Below, one piece after another: positions 1 through 6,575 of a stretch of 8,646 bases of DNA; positions within the stretch are counted from its first letter, which is position 1; each line of letters begins with the position of its first letter. Position numbers and translations under genes: made by a program. Below the pieces are notes generated by a model. The model ran no database searches. It was not told the origin of the DNA and was given only the letters and a program-made list of their open reading frames with translations. This DNA is from Thiobacillaceae bacterium (lineage in GTDB: Bacteria; Pseudomonadota; Gammaproteobacteria; Burkholderiales; Thiobacillaceae), in assembly GCA_012274165.1 (NCBI GenBank), contig JAAPAA010000283.1, positions 1 to 8,646 of the forward strand, given 5' to 3'.

Positions 1-34
1 AATCTATCTGTTCCTCGGATACGTTGTCGCTCAT
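1..34 (-). CDS. lon: Probable Lon protease, N-terminal fragment (gene runs off the window)
   Basis: Only the first 11 codons are inside the window; they read MSDNVSEEQID and the frame is still open at the left edge. Two ATG codons stand in tandem (37-35 and 34-32). The second is preferred because an AGGAA Shine-Dalgarno sequence at 45-41 lies at normal distance from it, while the first is too close. The peptide is too short to identify by itself. The assignment comes from context: in many proteobacteria the order on one strand is tig, clpP, clpX, lon, and this frame sits directly after clpX. Lon is a cytoplasmic ATP-dependent serine protease that degrades misfolded and regulatory proteins. 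A heat-shock-type promoter lies just upstream, which fits lon. Confidence 0.6.
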   Translation of the reverse strand, partial: MSDNVSEEQID

Positions 35-40
35 CATAAT

Positions 41-45
41 TTCCT
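41..45 (-). promoter_or_regulatory. Shine-Dalgarno sequence of the probable lon gene
   Basis: Read on the minus strand, AGGAA stands 4 bases before the first of two tandem ATG codons (37-35) or 7 bases after its AGGA core to the second (34-32). The spacing favours initiation at the second ATG. Confidence 0.6.
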
Positions 46-65
46 GGTCAGGGTTGAGGAAAGGA

Positions 66-86
66 TGCGTGGCGATAAACCACGCA
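66..86 (-). other. Stem-loop in the probable lon 5' leader
   Basis: The arms at 66-72 and 80-86 (TGCGTGG with CCACGCA) form a perfect 7-bp stem with a 7-base loop. If the promoter at 93-121 is used, transcription would start at about position 86, so this hairpin would form the extreme 5' end of the lon mRNA. It does not include the Shine-Dalgarno at 41-45. It could stabilise the 5' end, or be part of a terminator reading out of clpX, since a loosely T-rich TCCTTTCC follows on the minus strand. The structure is clear; the role is inferred. Confidence 0.45.
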
Positions 87-92
87 CTTCCC

Positions 93-121
93 TAGCTGGG
101 GGGCATAGTTCGTATTTCAAG
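93..121 (-). promoter_or_regulatory. Sigma-32 (RpoH) type heat-shock promoter facing lon
   Basis: On the minus strand CTTGAA (121-116, followed by another A) matches the RpoH -35 element, and CCCCAGCTA (101-93) matches the RpoH -10 element CCCCATnTA at seven of eight defined positions. They are separated by 14 bases, inside the usual range. The expected start is near position 86, leaving a leader of about 50 bases before the ATG at 34. The -35 element abuts the downstream arm of the hairpin that follows clpX. lon is a known RpoH-regulon gene in E. coli, so the location makes sense. No good sigma-70 pair was seen in the same gap. Confidence 0.6.
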
Positions 122-147
122 TGAGCCGGCTACCCAAGTCGGCTCAC
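121..147 (-). terminator. Hairpin after clpX, possible weak terminator
   Basis: Eight bases after the clpX stop codon the minus strand has an 8-bp perfect stem (GTGAGCCG at 147-140 with CGGCTCAC at 128-121) around an 11-base loop. The bases that follow are TTGAAATACG, so there is no run of T as in a classic intrinsic terminator. It may act as a 3' mRNA-stabilising structure or an inefficient terminator that lets some transcripts read on into lon. Confidence 0.45.
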
Positions 148-154
148 ATCAGAA

Positions 155-1429
155 TCAGGCGCCAGCAGCCAACGGCTGCTCGCCTTGCTCGGAATAAATC
201 AGCAAGGGCTTGCCCTCGCCGTTAATCAGGCCTTGATCAACTACCACCTTGCTGACGCCTTTTAGCGAGGGCAAGTCATACATGGTGTCGAGCAAGGCAT
301 GTTCAATGATGGAGCGCAGCCCACGCGCACCGGTTCTCCGCGCCAGCGCACGTTTGGCAATCGCATTGAGCGCCTCCTCACGAAACTCGAGATCCACGCC
401 TTCCATCTTGAACAGTTTGGCAAACTGCTTGGTCAGCGCGTTCTTCGGCTCGGTCAGAATTTGCACCAGCGCAGACTCGTCAAGTTCATCGAGCGTGGTC
501 ACGACCGGCAGACGACCGACAAATTCGGGAATCAGGCCATATTTGATGAGGTCTTCGGGTTCGACTTGATGCAACAGCTCCACGTCACGCTTGGTGTCAT
601 CGACGTTTTTGACCTGCGCGCCAAAGCCGATGCCGCCCTTTTCGGTGCGGCCGCGGATGACCTTTTCCAGCCCACTGAATGCACCGCCGCAGATGAACAG
701 GATATTGCTGGTATCGACCTGAACAAACTCCTGATTCGGGTGCTTGCGCCCTCCTTGCGGCGGCACCGAAGCCGTAGTGCCTTCGATCAGCTTGAGCAAG
801 GCCTGTTGCACGCCCTCACCCGACACGTCCCGCGTGATTGACGGGTTATCGGACTTGCGCGAAATCTTGTCGATTTCATCAATGTAAACAATACCCTGCT
901 TGGCCTTGTCCACATCGTAATCGCACTTTTGCAGCAGTTTCTGGATGATGTTCTCGACGTCCTCACCCACATAACCGGCTTCGGTCAGGGTGGTGGCATC
1001 CGCAATCACAAACGGCACATTCAGCAGCCGTGCCAGTGTTTGTGCCAGCAAGGTTTTGCCCGAACCCGTCGGTCCAATCAGCAGAATATTGCTCTTGGCC
1101 AGTTCAACATCGCCGCTGCCCGAATTGCTGCGCAGACGTTTGTAGTGGTTGTAAACCGCGACGGCCAGCGATTTTTTAGCCTGGCTTTGACCGATCACGT
1201 ATTGGTCAAGAATGCTGCTGATTTCATGTGGCGTCGGCAAATCGGAGCTTGCGCCGCCCTTCTGGTTATCGGCTTGCTGGATTTCCTCGCGGATAATGTC
1301 GTTACACAACTCGACGCATTCGTCGCAAATGAACACCGACGGCCCAGCAATCAGCTTGCGCACCTCGTGCTGGCTTTTGCCGCAAAAGGAGCAGTAAAGA
1401 AGTTTGTCGCTTGAGCCTTTGTCTACCAT
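155..1429 (-). CDS. clpX: ATP-dependent Clp protease ATP-binding subunit ClpX
   Basis: ClpX is the hexameric AAA+ unfoldase that recognises substrates such as ssrA-tagged proteins, unfolds them and feeds them to ClpP in the cytoplasm. With the ATG at 1429 the protein has 424 residues, the same as E. coli ClpX. An N-terminal zinc-binding domain has Cys13, Cys16, Cys35 and Cys38. The AAA+ core has Walker A GPTGSGKT (119-126), pore-loop GYVG (152-155), Walker B with Asp184-Glu185, the RKH loop (228-230) and the ClpP-docking IGF loop (267-269), and a sensor-2 GARGLR follows near 370. A GTG seven codons upstream (1450) is in frame but would overlap clpP, whereas ATG 1429 has an AAGGAA at ideal distance. 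The gene lies 10 bases after clpP and is probably co-transcribed with it. Nothing is missing. Confidence 0.98.
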   Translation of the reverse strand: MVDKGSSDKLLYCSFCGKSQHEVRKLIAGPSVFICDECVELCNDIIREEIQQADNQKGGASSDLPTPHEISSILDQYVIGQSQAKKSLAVAVYNHYKRLRSNSGSGDVELAKSNILLIGPTGSGKTLLAQTLARLLNVPFVIADATTLTEAGYVGEDVENIIQKLLQKCDYDVDKAKQGIVYIDEIDKISRKSDNPSITRDVSGEGVQQALLKLIEGTTASVPPQGGRKHPNQEFVQVDTSNILFICGGAFSGLEKVIRGRTEKGGIGFGAQVKNVDDTKRDVELLHQVEPEDLIKYGLIPEFVGRLPVVTTLDELDESALVQILTEPKNALTKQFAKLFKMEGVDLEFREEALNAIAKRALARRTGARGLRSIIEHALLDTMYDLPSLKGVSKVVVDQGLINGEGKPLLIYSEQGEQPLAAGA

Positions 1430-1434
1430 GCCTG

Positions 1435-1440
1435 TTCCTT
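1435..1440 (-). promoter_or_regulatory. Shine-Dalgarno sequence that fixes the clpX start
   Basis: AAGGAA at 1440-1435 on the minus strand stands 5 bases before ATG 1429. Its first base is the last base of the clpP TAA stop codon (1442-1440), so a ribosome finishing clpP sits on the clpX initiation region. This supports ATG 1429 over the upstream in-frame GTG. Confidence 0.75.
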
Positions 1441-2096
1441 TATTTAGCACTTGCTTCGATACGAGTCGTTAACACTTTGTCAATCAGACCGTAATTTACA
1501 GCGTCATCTGCACTCATGAAATTATCGCGATCGGTATCGCGTTCGATCGCCTCCAGACTTTGTCCCGAATGTTTAACCAGCATGTCGTTGAGACGGGCTT
1601 TCAGGTAAAGAATTTCCTTGGCATGAATCGCGATGTCCGACGCTTGCCCTTGAAACCCACCCAACGGCTGATGAATCATCACCCGCGAATTCGGCAAACA
1701 ATAGCGTTTCCCCTTGGCGCCCGCCGTCAGCAGGAAGGCTCCCATGCTGGCCGCCTGGCCGATGCAAAGCGTGGACACGTCCGGCTTGATGAACTGCATG
1801 GTGTCGTAGATCGCCATGCCAGCTGAAACCGAACCACCCGGCGAGTTGATGTAGAAATAAATATCCTTATCGGGATTTTCCGACTCCAGAAACAGCATTT
1901 GCGCAACCACCAGGTTGGCTGTTGAGTCGTTCACTGGCCCAACTAGGAAAATGACGCGTTCCTTGAGCAGGCGCGAGTAAATGTCATACGCACGCTCTCC
2001 GCGGCCGCTTTGCTCGACAACCATGGGAACCAGCCCCAGACCCTGGGGTTCGTAGGAGCGGGAATCAGAAACACCGCGTTCAAAATCAATATGCAT
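1440..2096 (-). CDS. clpP: ATP-dependent Clp protease proteolytic subunit ClpP
   Basis: ClpP forms the tetradecameric serine-protease chamber that degrades proteins delivered by ClpX (or ClpA). The product has 218 residues. The catalytic triad is visible as Ser117 in GQAASMGAF, His142 in MIHQPLGG and Asp191 in RDTDRDN; each lies six residues beyond its E. coli counterpart, because the N-terminus is slightly longer. By alignment, self-cleavage of the propeptide is expected just before GLVPMVVEQ (around residue 21); this site is inferred. The NSPGG oxyanion-hole segment is at 84-88. The chosen ATG shares its A with the tig TGA stop (TGATG), indicating translational coupling, and only a weak GGGA precedes it. 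clpX follows after 10 bases. Confidence 0.98.
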   Translation of the reverse strand: MHIDFERGVSDSRSYEPQGLGLVPMVVEQSGRGERAYDIYSRLLKERVIFLVGPVNDSTANLVVAQMLFLESENPDKDIYFYINSPGGSVSAGMAIYDTMQFIKPDVSTLCIGQAASMGAFLLTAGAKGKRYCLPNSRVMIHQPLGGFQGQASDIAIHAKEILYLKARLNDMLVKHSGQSLEAIERDTDRDNFMSADDAVNYGLIDKVLTTRIEASAK

Positions 2097-3394
2097 CAGG
2101 CACGTCCCATCAGTTCTTCAAAGGAGGTTGTCACGTCTTCTACCGCAGCCTGACCGGCAACCCATGCAACAACGTTTTCTTCCAGAGCCAGAGACTCGAT
2201 TTCCTGCATCCGCTCAGGGTTTTGATAGAACCACTGCGCGACCTGGTCGGGCTCTTCATAACTCTGTGCCTGCTCCTGAATCAGCGCACGAATCTGATCG
2301 GGTTGCGCCACCAGCTTGTTTGCCTGCACGATTTCGGCCAGGATCAAGCCCAAGCGTACACGACGCTCTGCCTGTCCAGTAAACATATCGGTCGTCAGCT
2401 TCATAGTCTGAACCCCTCGCGACTGCATGTCGGCTTCGGTCATTTTCAACAGGCGATCCGTTTCCATGGCCACCAGGCTTTGCGGCAGATCCAGCGTGCT
2501 TTTCTGCAACAGCAATTCCATCGTCTGTTCTTTCAGCTTCGTCTGCACGCGACGTTTCACCTCGCGCTCCAAGTTGGCCTTCACTTCGGCCTTGAGTTTG
2601 TCCACATCGCCATCTTCGACACCCAAAGCCTTGGCGAATTCCGCATCGACCGGTGGCAATACAGCGGCCTGGACTTCCTTCACCTGCACTTCAAAATGTG
2701 CGGCCTTGCCCGCAAGCTCCTTGGCGGCATACTCGGCCGGGAAAGTCAGGTCGAAACCCTTGTTGTCGCCCGCTTTGAGCCCGACCAAACTCTGCTCGAA
2801 ATCTTTCAGCAAGCGGCCTTCGCCGATCACCGCTGCGAAATCTTCGCCCTTGCCCCCTTCAAACGCCACGCCGTCAACCGTGCCCTGATAATCAAACTTG
2901 ACCAGATCGCCCTCTGCCGCAGCCCGATCCGTCACCTCGAACGTGCGACGTTGCTTCTGTAGCACTTCGAGCGTTTTCGACACGTCTGCATCGCTCAACT
3001 CCACCACGGGGCGGATGATTTTGCCCGAGTTAAACGCGTCAATCCTGACTTCAGGATAGACCTCAAAACTGGCGCTGAAAGTCATTTCAGCAGCGGCCGT
3101 TTGCCCGGCTTTCGGCTCAAAACGCGGATAGCCTGCAATTTTCAGTTGATGTGCTTGCACCGCTTCACCAAACCGGCTTTGCAGCGTTTCTCCCAGTAAC
3201 TCCTGCCGCACGCCCGGGCCATGCTGACGCGCCACGGCTGCAAGCGGTGCCTTGCCAGGACGGAAACCATCCATCTTGACGCTACGTGCCAGCCGCTTGA
3301 GACGGTTTTGCACTTCAGCTTCCAACTGCCCCATGGGGACGTTAATGTCCAGGCGCCGAACCAGACCTTCGAGAACTTCAAGATTTGCTTGCAT
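2096..3394 (-). CDS. tig: Trigger factor, ribosome-associated chaperone and peptidyl-prolyl isomerase
   Basis: Trigger factor docks at the ribosomal exit tunnel and shields nascent chains; its middle FKBP-type domain isomerises prolyl bonds. With the ATG at 3394 the protein has 432 residues, identical to the E. coli length. The ribosome-binding tail carries the signature GFRPGKAP at 43-50. An FKBP-like domain follows from about 150 to 245 (beginning [10 protein letters not shown], with FEGGKGEDF and FPAEY inside), and then the helical C-terminal chaperone domain. A GTG directly before the ATG (3397) is in frame, but the AGGAAG at 3407-3402 is well placed for the ATG. The gene lies 52 bases downstream of tRNA-Leu and its stop overlaps the clpP start by one base. 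It may be transcribed with the tRNA or from a promoter in the AT-rich spacer; no clear one was seen. Confidence 0.97.
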   Translation of the reverse strand: MQANLEVLEGLVRRLDINVPMGQLEAEVQNRLKRLARSVKMDGFRPGKAPLAAVARQHGPGVRQELLGETLQSRFGEAVQAHQLKIAGYPRFEPKAGQTAAAEMTFSASFEVYPEVRIDAFNSGKIIRPVVELSDADVSKTLEVLQKQRRTFEVTDRAAAEGDLVKFDYQGTVDGVAFEGGKGEDFAAVIGEGRLLKDFEQSLVGLKAGDNKGFDLTFPAEYAAKELAGKAAHFEVQVKEVQAAVLPPVDAEFAKALGVEDGDVDKLKAEVKANLEREVKRRVQTKLKEQTMELLLQKSTLDLPQSLVAMETDRLLKMTEADMQSRGVQTMKLTTDMFTGQAERRVRLGLILAEIVQANKLVAQPDQIRALIQEQAQSYEEPDQVAQWFYQNPERMQEIESLALEENVVAWVAGQAAVEDVTTSFEELMGRA

Positions 3395-3401
3395 CACAAT
3401 A

Positions 3402-3407
3402 CTTCCT
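3402..3407 (-). promoter_or_regulatory. Shine-Dalgarno sequence of tig
   Basis: AGGAAG on the minus strand lies 7 bases before ATG 3394 and 4 before the in-frame GTG at 3397. It supports the ATG, which also gives the standard family length and N-terminus. Confidence 0.7.
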
Positions 3408-3446
3408 GGCTGAATTAATTAAGTAAGGGTCGTTAGAGAAACCCGG

Positions 3447-3531
3447 TGGTGCGGGAGGGGGGACTCGAACCCCCACGCCTTGCGGCGCTGGAACCTAAAT
3501 CCAGTGCGTCTACCAATTCCGCCACTCTCGC
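3447..3531 (-). tRNA. tRNA-Leu (anticodon UAG)
   Basis: An 85-base class II tRNA that includes the encoded CCA (3449-3447). The anticodon loop at 3499-3493 reads TTTAGGT, giving anticodon TAG (3497-3495), which reads CUN leucine codons, mainly CUA. The D-arm has the normal GGCGGAATTGGTAGACGC pattern, the long variable arm GCGCCGCAAGGCGT folds, and the T-arm is GGGGG-TTCGAGT-CCCCC. The acceptor arms are GCGAGAG and CTCCCGC, which pair at six of seven positions; base 4 (A) faces base 69 (C). The discriminator is A, as expected for leucine. The sequence closely follows E. coli leuW. Its place just before tig is common in proteobacteria. Confidence 0.96.
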
Positions 3532-3559
3532 GGCTATGCCGCAAAACCATCAACAGATA

Positions 3560-3589
3560 AGTGTAATATAATCAACGCGATGCTGTCAC
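3560..3589 (-). promoter_or_regulatory. Possible sigma-70 promoter of tRNA-Leu
   Basis: On the minus strand GTGACA (3589-3584, five of six matches to TTGACA) is followed after 18 bases by TACACT (3565-3560, four of six matches to TATAAT). A better -10-like hexamer, TATATT (3570-3565), sits only 13 bases from the same -35, which is too close. Either would start transcription some 20-30 bases before the tRNA. The tRNA must have a promoter in this gap if it heads the operon, but the exact hexamers are uncertain. Confidence 0.4.
3567..3572 (+). promoter_or_regulatory. Consensus -10 element upstream of hpnC
   Basis: A perfect TATAAT. No convincing -35 lies 16-18 bases upstream (AAACCA or its neighbours), so it would need an activator or be weak. 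The predicted start is about 3579, giving an hpnC leader of some 68 bases. The element overlaps the -10-like bases of the tRNA-Leu promoter on the other strand, so the two directions may compete for polymerase. Confidence 0.45.
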
Positions 3590-3646
3590 CCAGCCTGTAC
3601 TGTATCCCACCTAAGTCATTATTCCCACTCCATTTTTTTGTTTCCG

Positions 3647-4453
3647 GTGTCGGTCGATCATTACGAAAATTTTCCCGTTGCATCCTGGTTGCTGCCCAAA
3701 CGGCTGCGCCGGCCCGTAGAAGCGATTTACCGATTCGCCCGCAGCGCGGACGACATTGCCGATGAAGGCGACGTCGCGGCCACCGAACGCCTGACTCAAC
3801 TGGCGGGTTACCACGCCGAACTGAATCGCATTGAACGCGGCGACACGCCGACTGATTCGGTATTTGGCCCACTTGCCGCCGCGATCCATGATTTCGCCAT
3901 CCCGCTCGCGCCGTTTCGCGATTTGCTGTCTGCGTTTGCGCAAGACATCGAAAAAACACGCTACGCCCATTTTGGTGAGGTAATGGATTACTGCCGCCGC
4001 TCGGCCAACCCGGTCGGCCGCCTGATGCTGCACTTATATGGCGACCATGATCCCCGCCATCTGGCTTATTCCGATGCCATTTGCAGCAGCCTGCAATTGA
4101 TCAATTTCCTGCAGGATATCGCGGTGGATTACCAAAAAGACCGGATTTATCTGCCACAGGACGAACTCGCCGCACTCCACGTCAGCGAAACACAGATCGC
4201 ACAGGGCGATACGCGCGGAATGTGGCATACGATGATGCACAAGCAAATCGAACGCACCCGCAAGTTATTGCAGGCGGGTGCACCGCTTAGCCGGCAACTC
4301 AAGGGGCGTATAGGTCTGGAGCTGCGCGTCACCATACTCGGTGGCGAAACCATCCTGCGCAAACTGCATGCCGATCCCGGCTGCGTGTTTCACGACCGCC
4401 CAGTGCTCACCAAAAAGGACTGGATCACCATGCTCGGACGCGCGCTGTTTTAA
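3647..4453 (+). CDS. hpnC: Squalene synthase HpnC (presqualene diphosphate to hydroxysqualene)
   Basis: HpnC belongs to the trans-isoprenyl diphosphate synthase family. In the characterised three-gene bacterial pathway it turns presqualene diphosphate into hydroxysqualene, between HpnD and HpnE. The protein begins SVDHYENFPVASWLLP, a typical HpnC start. Counting from a TTG at 3638, the first Asp-rich motif is DDIAD (38-42), the YCRRSANPVGR motif is at 118-128 and the second Asp-rich motif is DIAVD (160-164), followed by RIYLP. There is no ATG. The start is either GTG 3647 (268 residues, chosen because it matches the family N-terminus) or TTG 3638 (271 residues, inside a T run); neither has a Shine-Dalgarno. 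It is the first gene of the plus-strand cluster, and hpnD follows after 2 bases. Confidence 0.93.
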   Translation: MSVDHYENFPVASWLLPKRLRRPVEAIYRFARSADDIADEGDVAATERLTQLAGYHAELNRIERGDTPTDSVFGPLAAAIHDFAIPLAPFRDLLSAFAQDIEKTRYAHFGEVMDYCRRSANPVGRLMLHLYGDHDPRHLAYSDAICSSLQLINFLQDIAVDYQKDRIYLPQDELAALHVSETQIAQGDTRGMWHTMMHKQIERTRKLLQAGAPLSRQLKGRIGLELRVTILGGETILRKLHADPGCVFHDRPVLTKKDWITMLGRALF

Positions 4454-4455
4454 GT

Positions 4456-5301
4456 ATGGACGCCCATCAATACTGCCAGGAGCGCGCAGCCGCCAGCGGC
4501 TCCAGCTTTTATTACAGCTTTGTCTTTCTGCCAGCTGACACGCGGCGCGCAATTACCGCGTTTTATGCGCTATGCCGCGAACTCGACGACGTGGTGGACG
4601 AATGCCACGAACGCTCAATCGCCGAGGCAAAACTCAACTGGTGGCGCGAGGAAATCGGGCGGTTTGCCGCAGGCGTACCGGAGCATCCCGCCACCCGCGC
4701 CCTGTTCGACACTACGCGGGGCAGTAATACCTCGCCGTCCCTGTTGCTGGAAATCGTCGATGGCATGGCGATGGATCTGGAAGATCAACGCTACCCCGAT
4801 TTCAAGTCGCTCAATCTGTATTGCTACCGCGTGGCGGGCGTCGTCGGCGAAGTGGCGGCTGCGCTATTCGACGGCGGACGCGGCGAAGACGACCGCGCGG
4901 TCCGCCGTTACGCGCATGAACTGGGATTGGCATTCCAGCTCACCAACATCATCCGCGACGTCGGCGAAGATGCGCGACGCGGTCGCATTTACCTGCCGCA
5001 AGACGAGCTGGCGCGTTTCGGCGTGCGCGAGGCCGACTTGCTGAATGGCCGGGATACGCCCGAATTTCAAGCCCTGATGCAATTCCAGTACGAGCGCGCA
5101 GTCGCCTGTTACGACCGGGCTCTAGCCGCGCTGCCCGCGCGCGCGCGGCGTGCGCAGCGCCCCGGACTGGTGATGGCGACGATATACCGCACCTTGCTGG
5201 ACGAAATCCGGCGCGACCATTTTCCTGTGCTGCGCGCGCGCGTTTCGCTCACGCCGCTGCGCAAACTGTGGCTGGCGAGTAAAACCTGGCTATTTCCATG
5301 A
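4456..5301 (+). CDS. hpnD: Presqualene diphosphate synthase HpnD
   Basis: HpnD condenses two farnesyl diphosphates to presqualene diphosphate, the first step of the HpnDCE route to squalene. The product has 281 residues, normal for the family. The Mg2+-binding Asp-rich motifs are DDVVD (44-48) and DVGED (168-172). Between them are the SSFYYSF segment near the start (16-22) and the YCYRVAGVVGE motif (122-132), and RGRIYLPQDEL follows the second motif. hpnC and hpnD are paralogues; HpnD is told apart by its SSFYYSFVFLP start and the NIIRDVGED second motif. The ATG lies 2 bases after the hpnC stop with no strong Shine-Dalgarno, so it probably depends on coupled translation. The 3' end overlaps hpnE by four bases (ATGA). 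Confidence 0.95.
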   Translation: MDAHQYCQERAAASGSSFYYSFVFLPADTRRAITAFYALCRELDDVVDECHERSIAEAKLNWWREEIGRFAAGVPEHPATRALFDTTRGSNTSPSLLLEIVDGMAMDLEDQRYPDFKSLNLYCYRVAGVVGEVAAALFDGGRGEDDRAVRRYAHELGLAFQLTNIIRDVGEDARRGRIYLPQDELARFGVREADLLNGRDTPEFQALMQFQYERAVACYDRALAALPARARRAQRPGLVMATIYRTLLDEIRRDHFPVLRARVSLTPLRKLWLASKTWLFP

Positions 5302-6575
5302 AAGGCGCCTCCGTCAAACCCGGTGTCGCCGTCATCGGCGGCGGCTGGGCGGGTTGCGCGGCCGCGTTGACCCTGGCTGAAGCGGGCATCACGGTCACCC
5401 TGCTGGAGGCGAGCCGCACCCTGGGCGGACGTGCACGGGCAGTCGAACTGGAAGGGCAGCCACTCGACAACGGTCAACATATCCTGCTTGGCGCCTATGA
5501 ACAGACCCTGCAACTGATCGAACGCCTGCATGCCACACCCGGTTTGTGGCGACTGCCGCTCAGCCTCAACCAGCCGCCGGATTTCAGCCTCACCTGTCCA
5601 CGCCTGCCCGCCCCACTGCATTTGCTGGCGGGGCTGCTCAGCGCGCAGGGACTTAGCTGGCGTGAAAAACTGGCCGCCGCGCGCTGGGCACATTCGCTGC
5701 TCCACGGCGCAGAACCGCCGGACCCGTTCACCGTCAGCCAACTCACTCGCAAGCAGCCCGAAAAACTCAACCGCCTGCTGTGGCATCCGCTGTGCATTTC
5801 CGCGCTGAACACGCCGCCGGAAATCGCCTGCGCCCGGGTTTTCCGCAACGTGATCCGCGCTGCTTTTGGCGGGCGCAACCCGCACAGCGACCTGCTGCTG
5901 CCCCGACGCGACCTGACTGCGCTGTTTCCCGCCCCTGCAGCCGCACGCGTCATCGAACTCGGCGGCAGCGTGCGCCTGTCCTGCCGGGTAGTCGCCGTCG
6001 ATGCAGCAGCAGATGCCATCACTCTGCGCACGCGCGACGACACGACGGCCTATAGCCACGCCATCCTCGCCGTCGCGCCCCAACATCTGGCGAATTTGGC
6101 GGCACCCGTGCCTGAACTCAAATCGCTGGCAACCGACGTGGCCAGCTATGGCTATCAGGCGATCGCGACCGCTTATATGCAATACGACCCGGCTTTTCGA
6201 CTGGACAAACCCCTGTTCGCCCTTGCCGAGGGCCCCGCGCAATTTGTGTTCGACCGCGGCCAAAGCCACGGTCAGGCCGGTTTGCTGGCGTTCGTTGCCA
6301 GCACCGCAGGCAGGCTTCCCCCGAATTGGCTGGATCAGGCAGAAGCCCAGTTGCAGCGCATTGTTCATCCCGGTACGGCGCGCTGGCGTAAAAGCATTGT
6401 CGAGAAACAAGCCACTTACGCCTGCGTCCCCATGCTGGCGCGTCCCACTCACCGTACACCGCACCCGCGCATTTTTCTGGCGGGTGACTACACTGCCGGG
6501 GCATATCCCGCCACGCTCGAAAGCGCAACTCTGAGCGGGGTACAATCGGCCCAAACCTTACTCGAACAACTATGA
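5298..6575 (+). CDS. hpnE: Hydroxysqualene dehydroxylase HpnE (FAD-dependent)
   Basis: HpnE is a flavoprotein of the amine oxidase/phytoene desaturase group that reduces hydroxysqualene to squalene. The product has 425 residues. The N-terminal Rossmann fold is clear: VAVIGGGWAGCAAAL, with the GGGxxG dinucleotide loop at 14-19, Glu37 at the end of the second strand to hold the FAD ribose, and the GGRA motif at 43-46. The C-terminal FAD-contacting segment FLAGDYTAGAYPATLESA (393-410) is also present. The ATG overlaps the hpnD TGA (ATGA), and the stop overlaps the next gene in the same way, which points to one transcript and coupled translation. With hpnC and hpnD this completes squalene formation from farnesyl diphosphate. 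Confidence 0.95.
   Translation: MKGASVKPGVAVIGGGWAGCAAALTLAEAGITVTLLEASRTLGGRARAVELEGQPLDNGQHILLGAYEQTLQLIERLHATPGLWRLPLSLNQPPDFSLTCPRLPAPLHLLAGLLSAQGLSWREKLAAARWAHSLLHGAEPPDPFTVSQLTRKQPEKLNRLLWHPLCISALNTPPEIACARVFRNVIRAAFGGRNPHSDLLLPRRDLTALFPAPAAARVIELGGSVRLSCRVVAVDAAADAITLRTRDDTTAYSHAILAVAPQHLANLAAPVPELKSLATDVASYGYQAIATAYMQYDPAFRLDKPLFALAEGPAQFVFDRGQSHGQAGLLAFVASTAGRLPPNWLDQAEAQLQRIVHPGTARWRKSIVEKQATYACVPMLARPTHRTPHPRIFLAGDYTAGAYPATLESATLSGVQSAQTLLEQL

Noticed and set aside
299..841. A 180-codon open frame on the plus strand inside clpX
   Set aside because: It is fully antisense to the conserved AAA+ region of clpX, with no Shine-Dalgarno or domain.
2097..2160. A possible heat-shock promoter for clpP inside the end of tig
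   Set aside because: A TTTGAAG sequence is present on the minus strand, but no CCCCAT-like -10 follows at the right distance.
2222..2962. A 246-codon open frame on the plus strand inside tig
   Set aside because: It is antisense to the conserved trigger factor gene; the translation is rich in His, Leu, Gln and Phe in a way typical of reversed coding sequence.
3580..3765. A 61-codon frame from ATG 3580, possibly a leader peptide of hpnC
   Set aside because: It has no Shine-Dalgarno and no recognisable product, and most of it overlaps hpnC in another frame. It is kept only as part of the start-codon observation.
5136..5150. Alternating GC runs in hpnD (also near 5233-5242) as possible Z-DNA or a repeat element
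   Set aside because: They are short, in frame and explained by Ala/Arg codons in a GC-rich gene.
5109..6554. A 481-codon open frame on the minus strand, longer than the gene opposite it
   Set aside because: It lies antisense to the end of hpnD and nearly all of hpnE, which have clear motifs, operon-style overlaps and family lengths. The antisense protein is Arg/Gly/Gln-rich with no recognisable domain. High-GC genes often leave long antisense frames free of stops.
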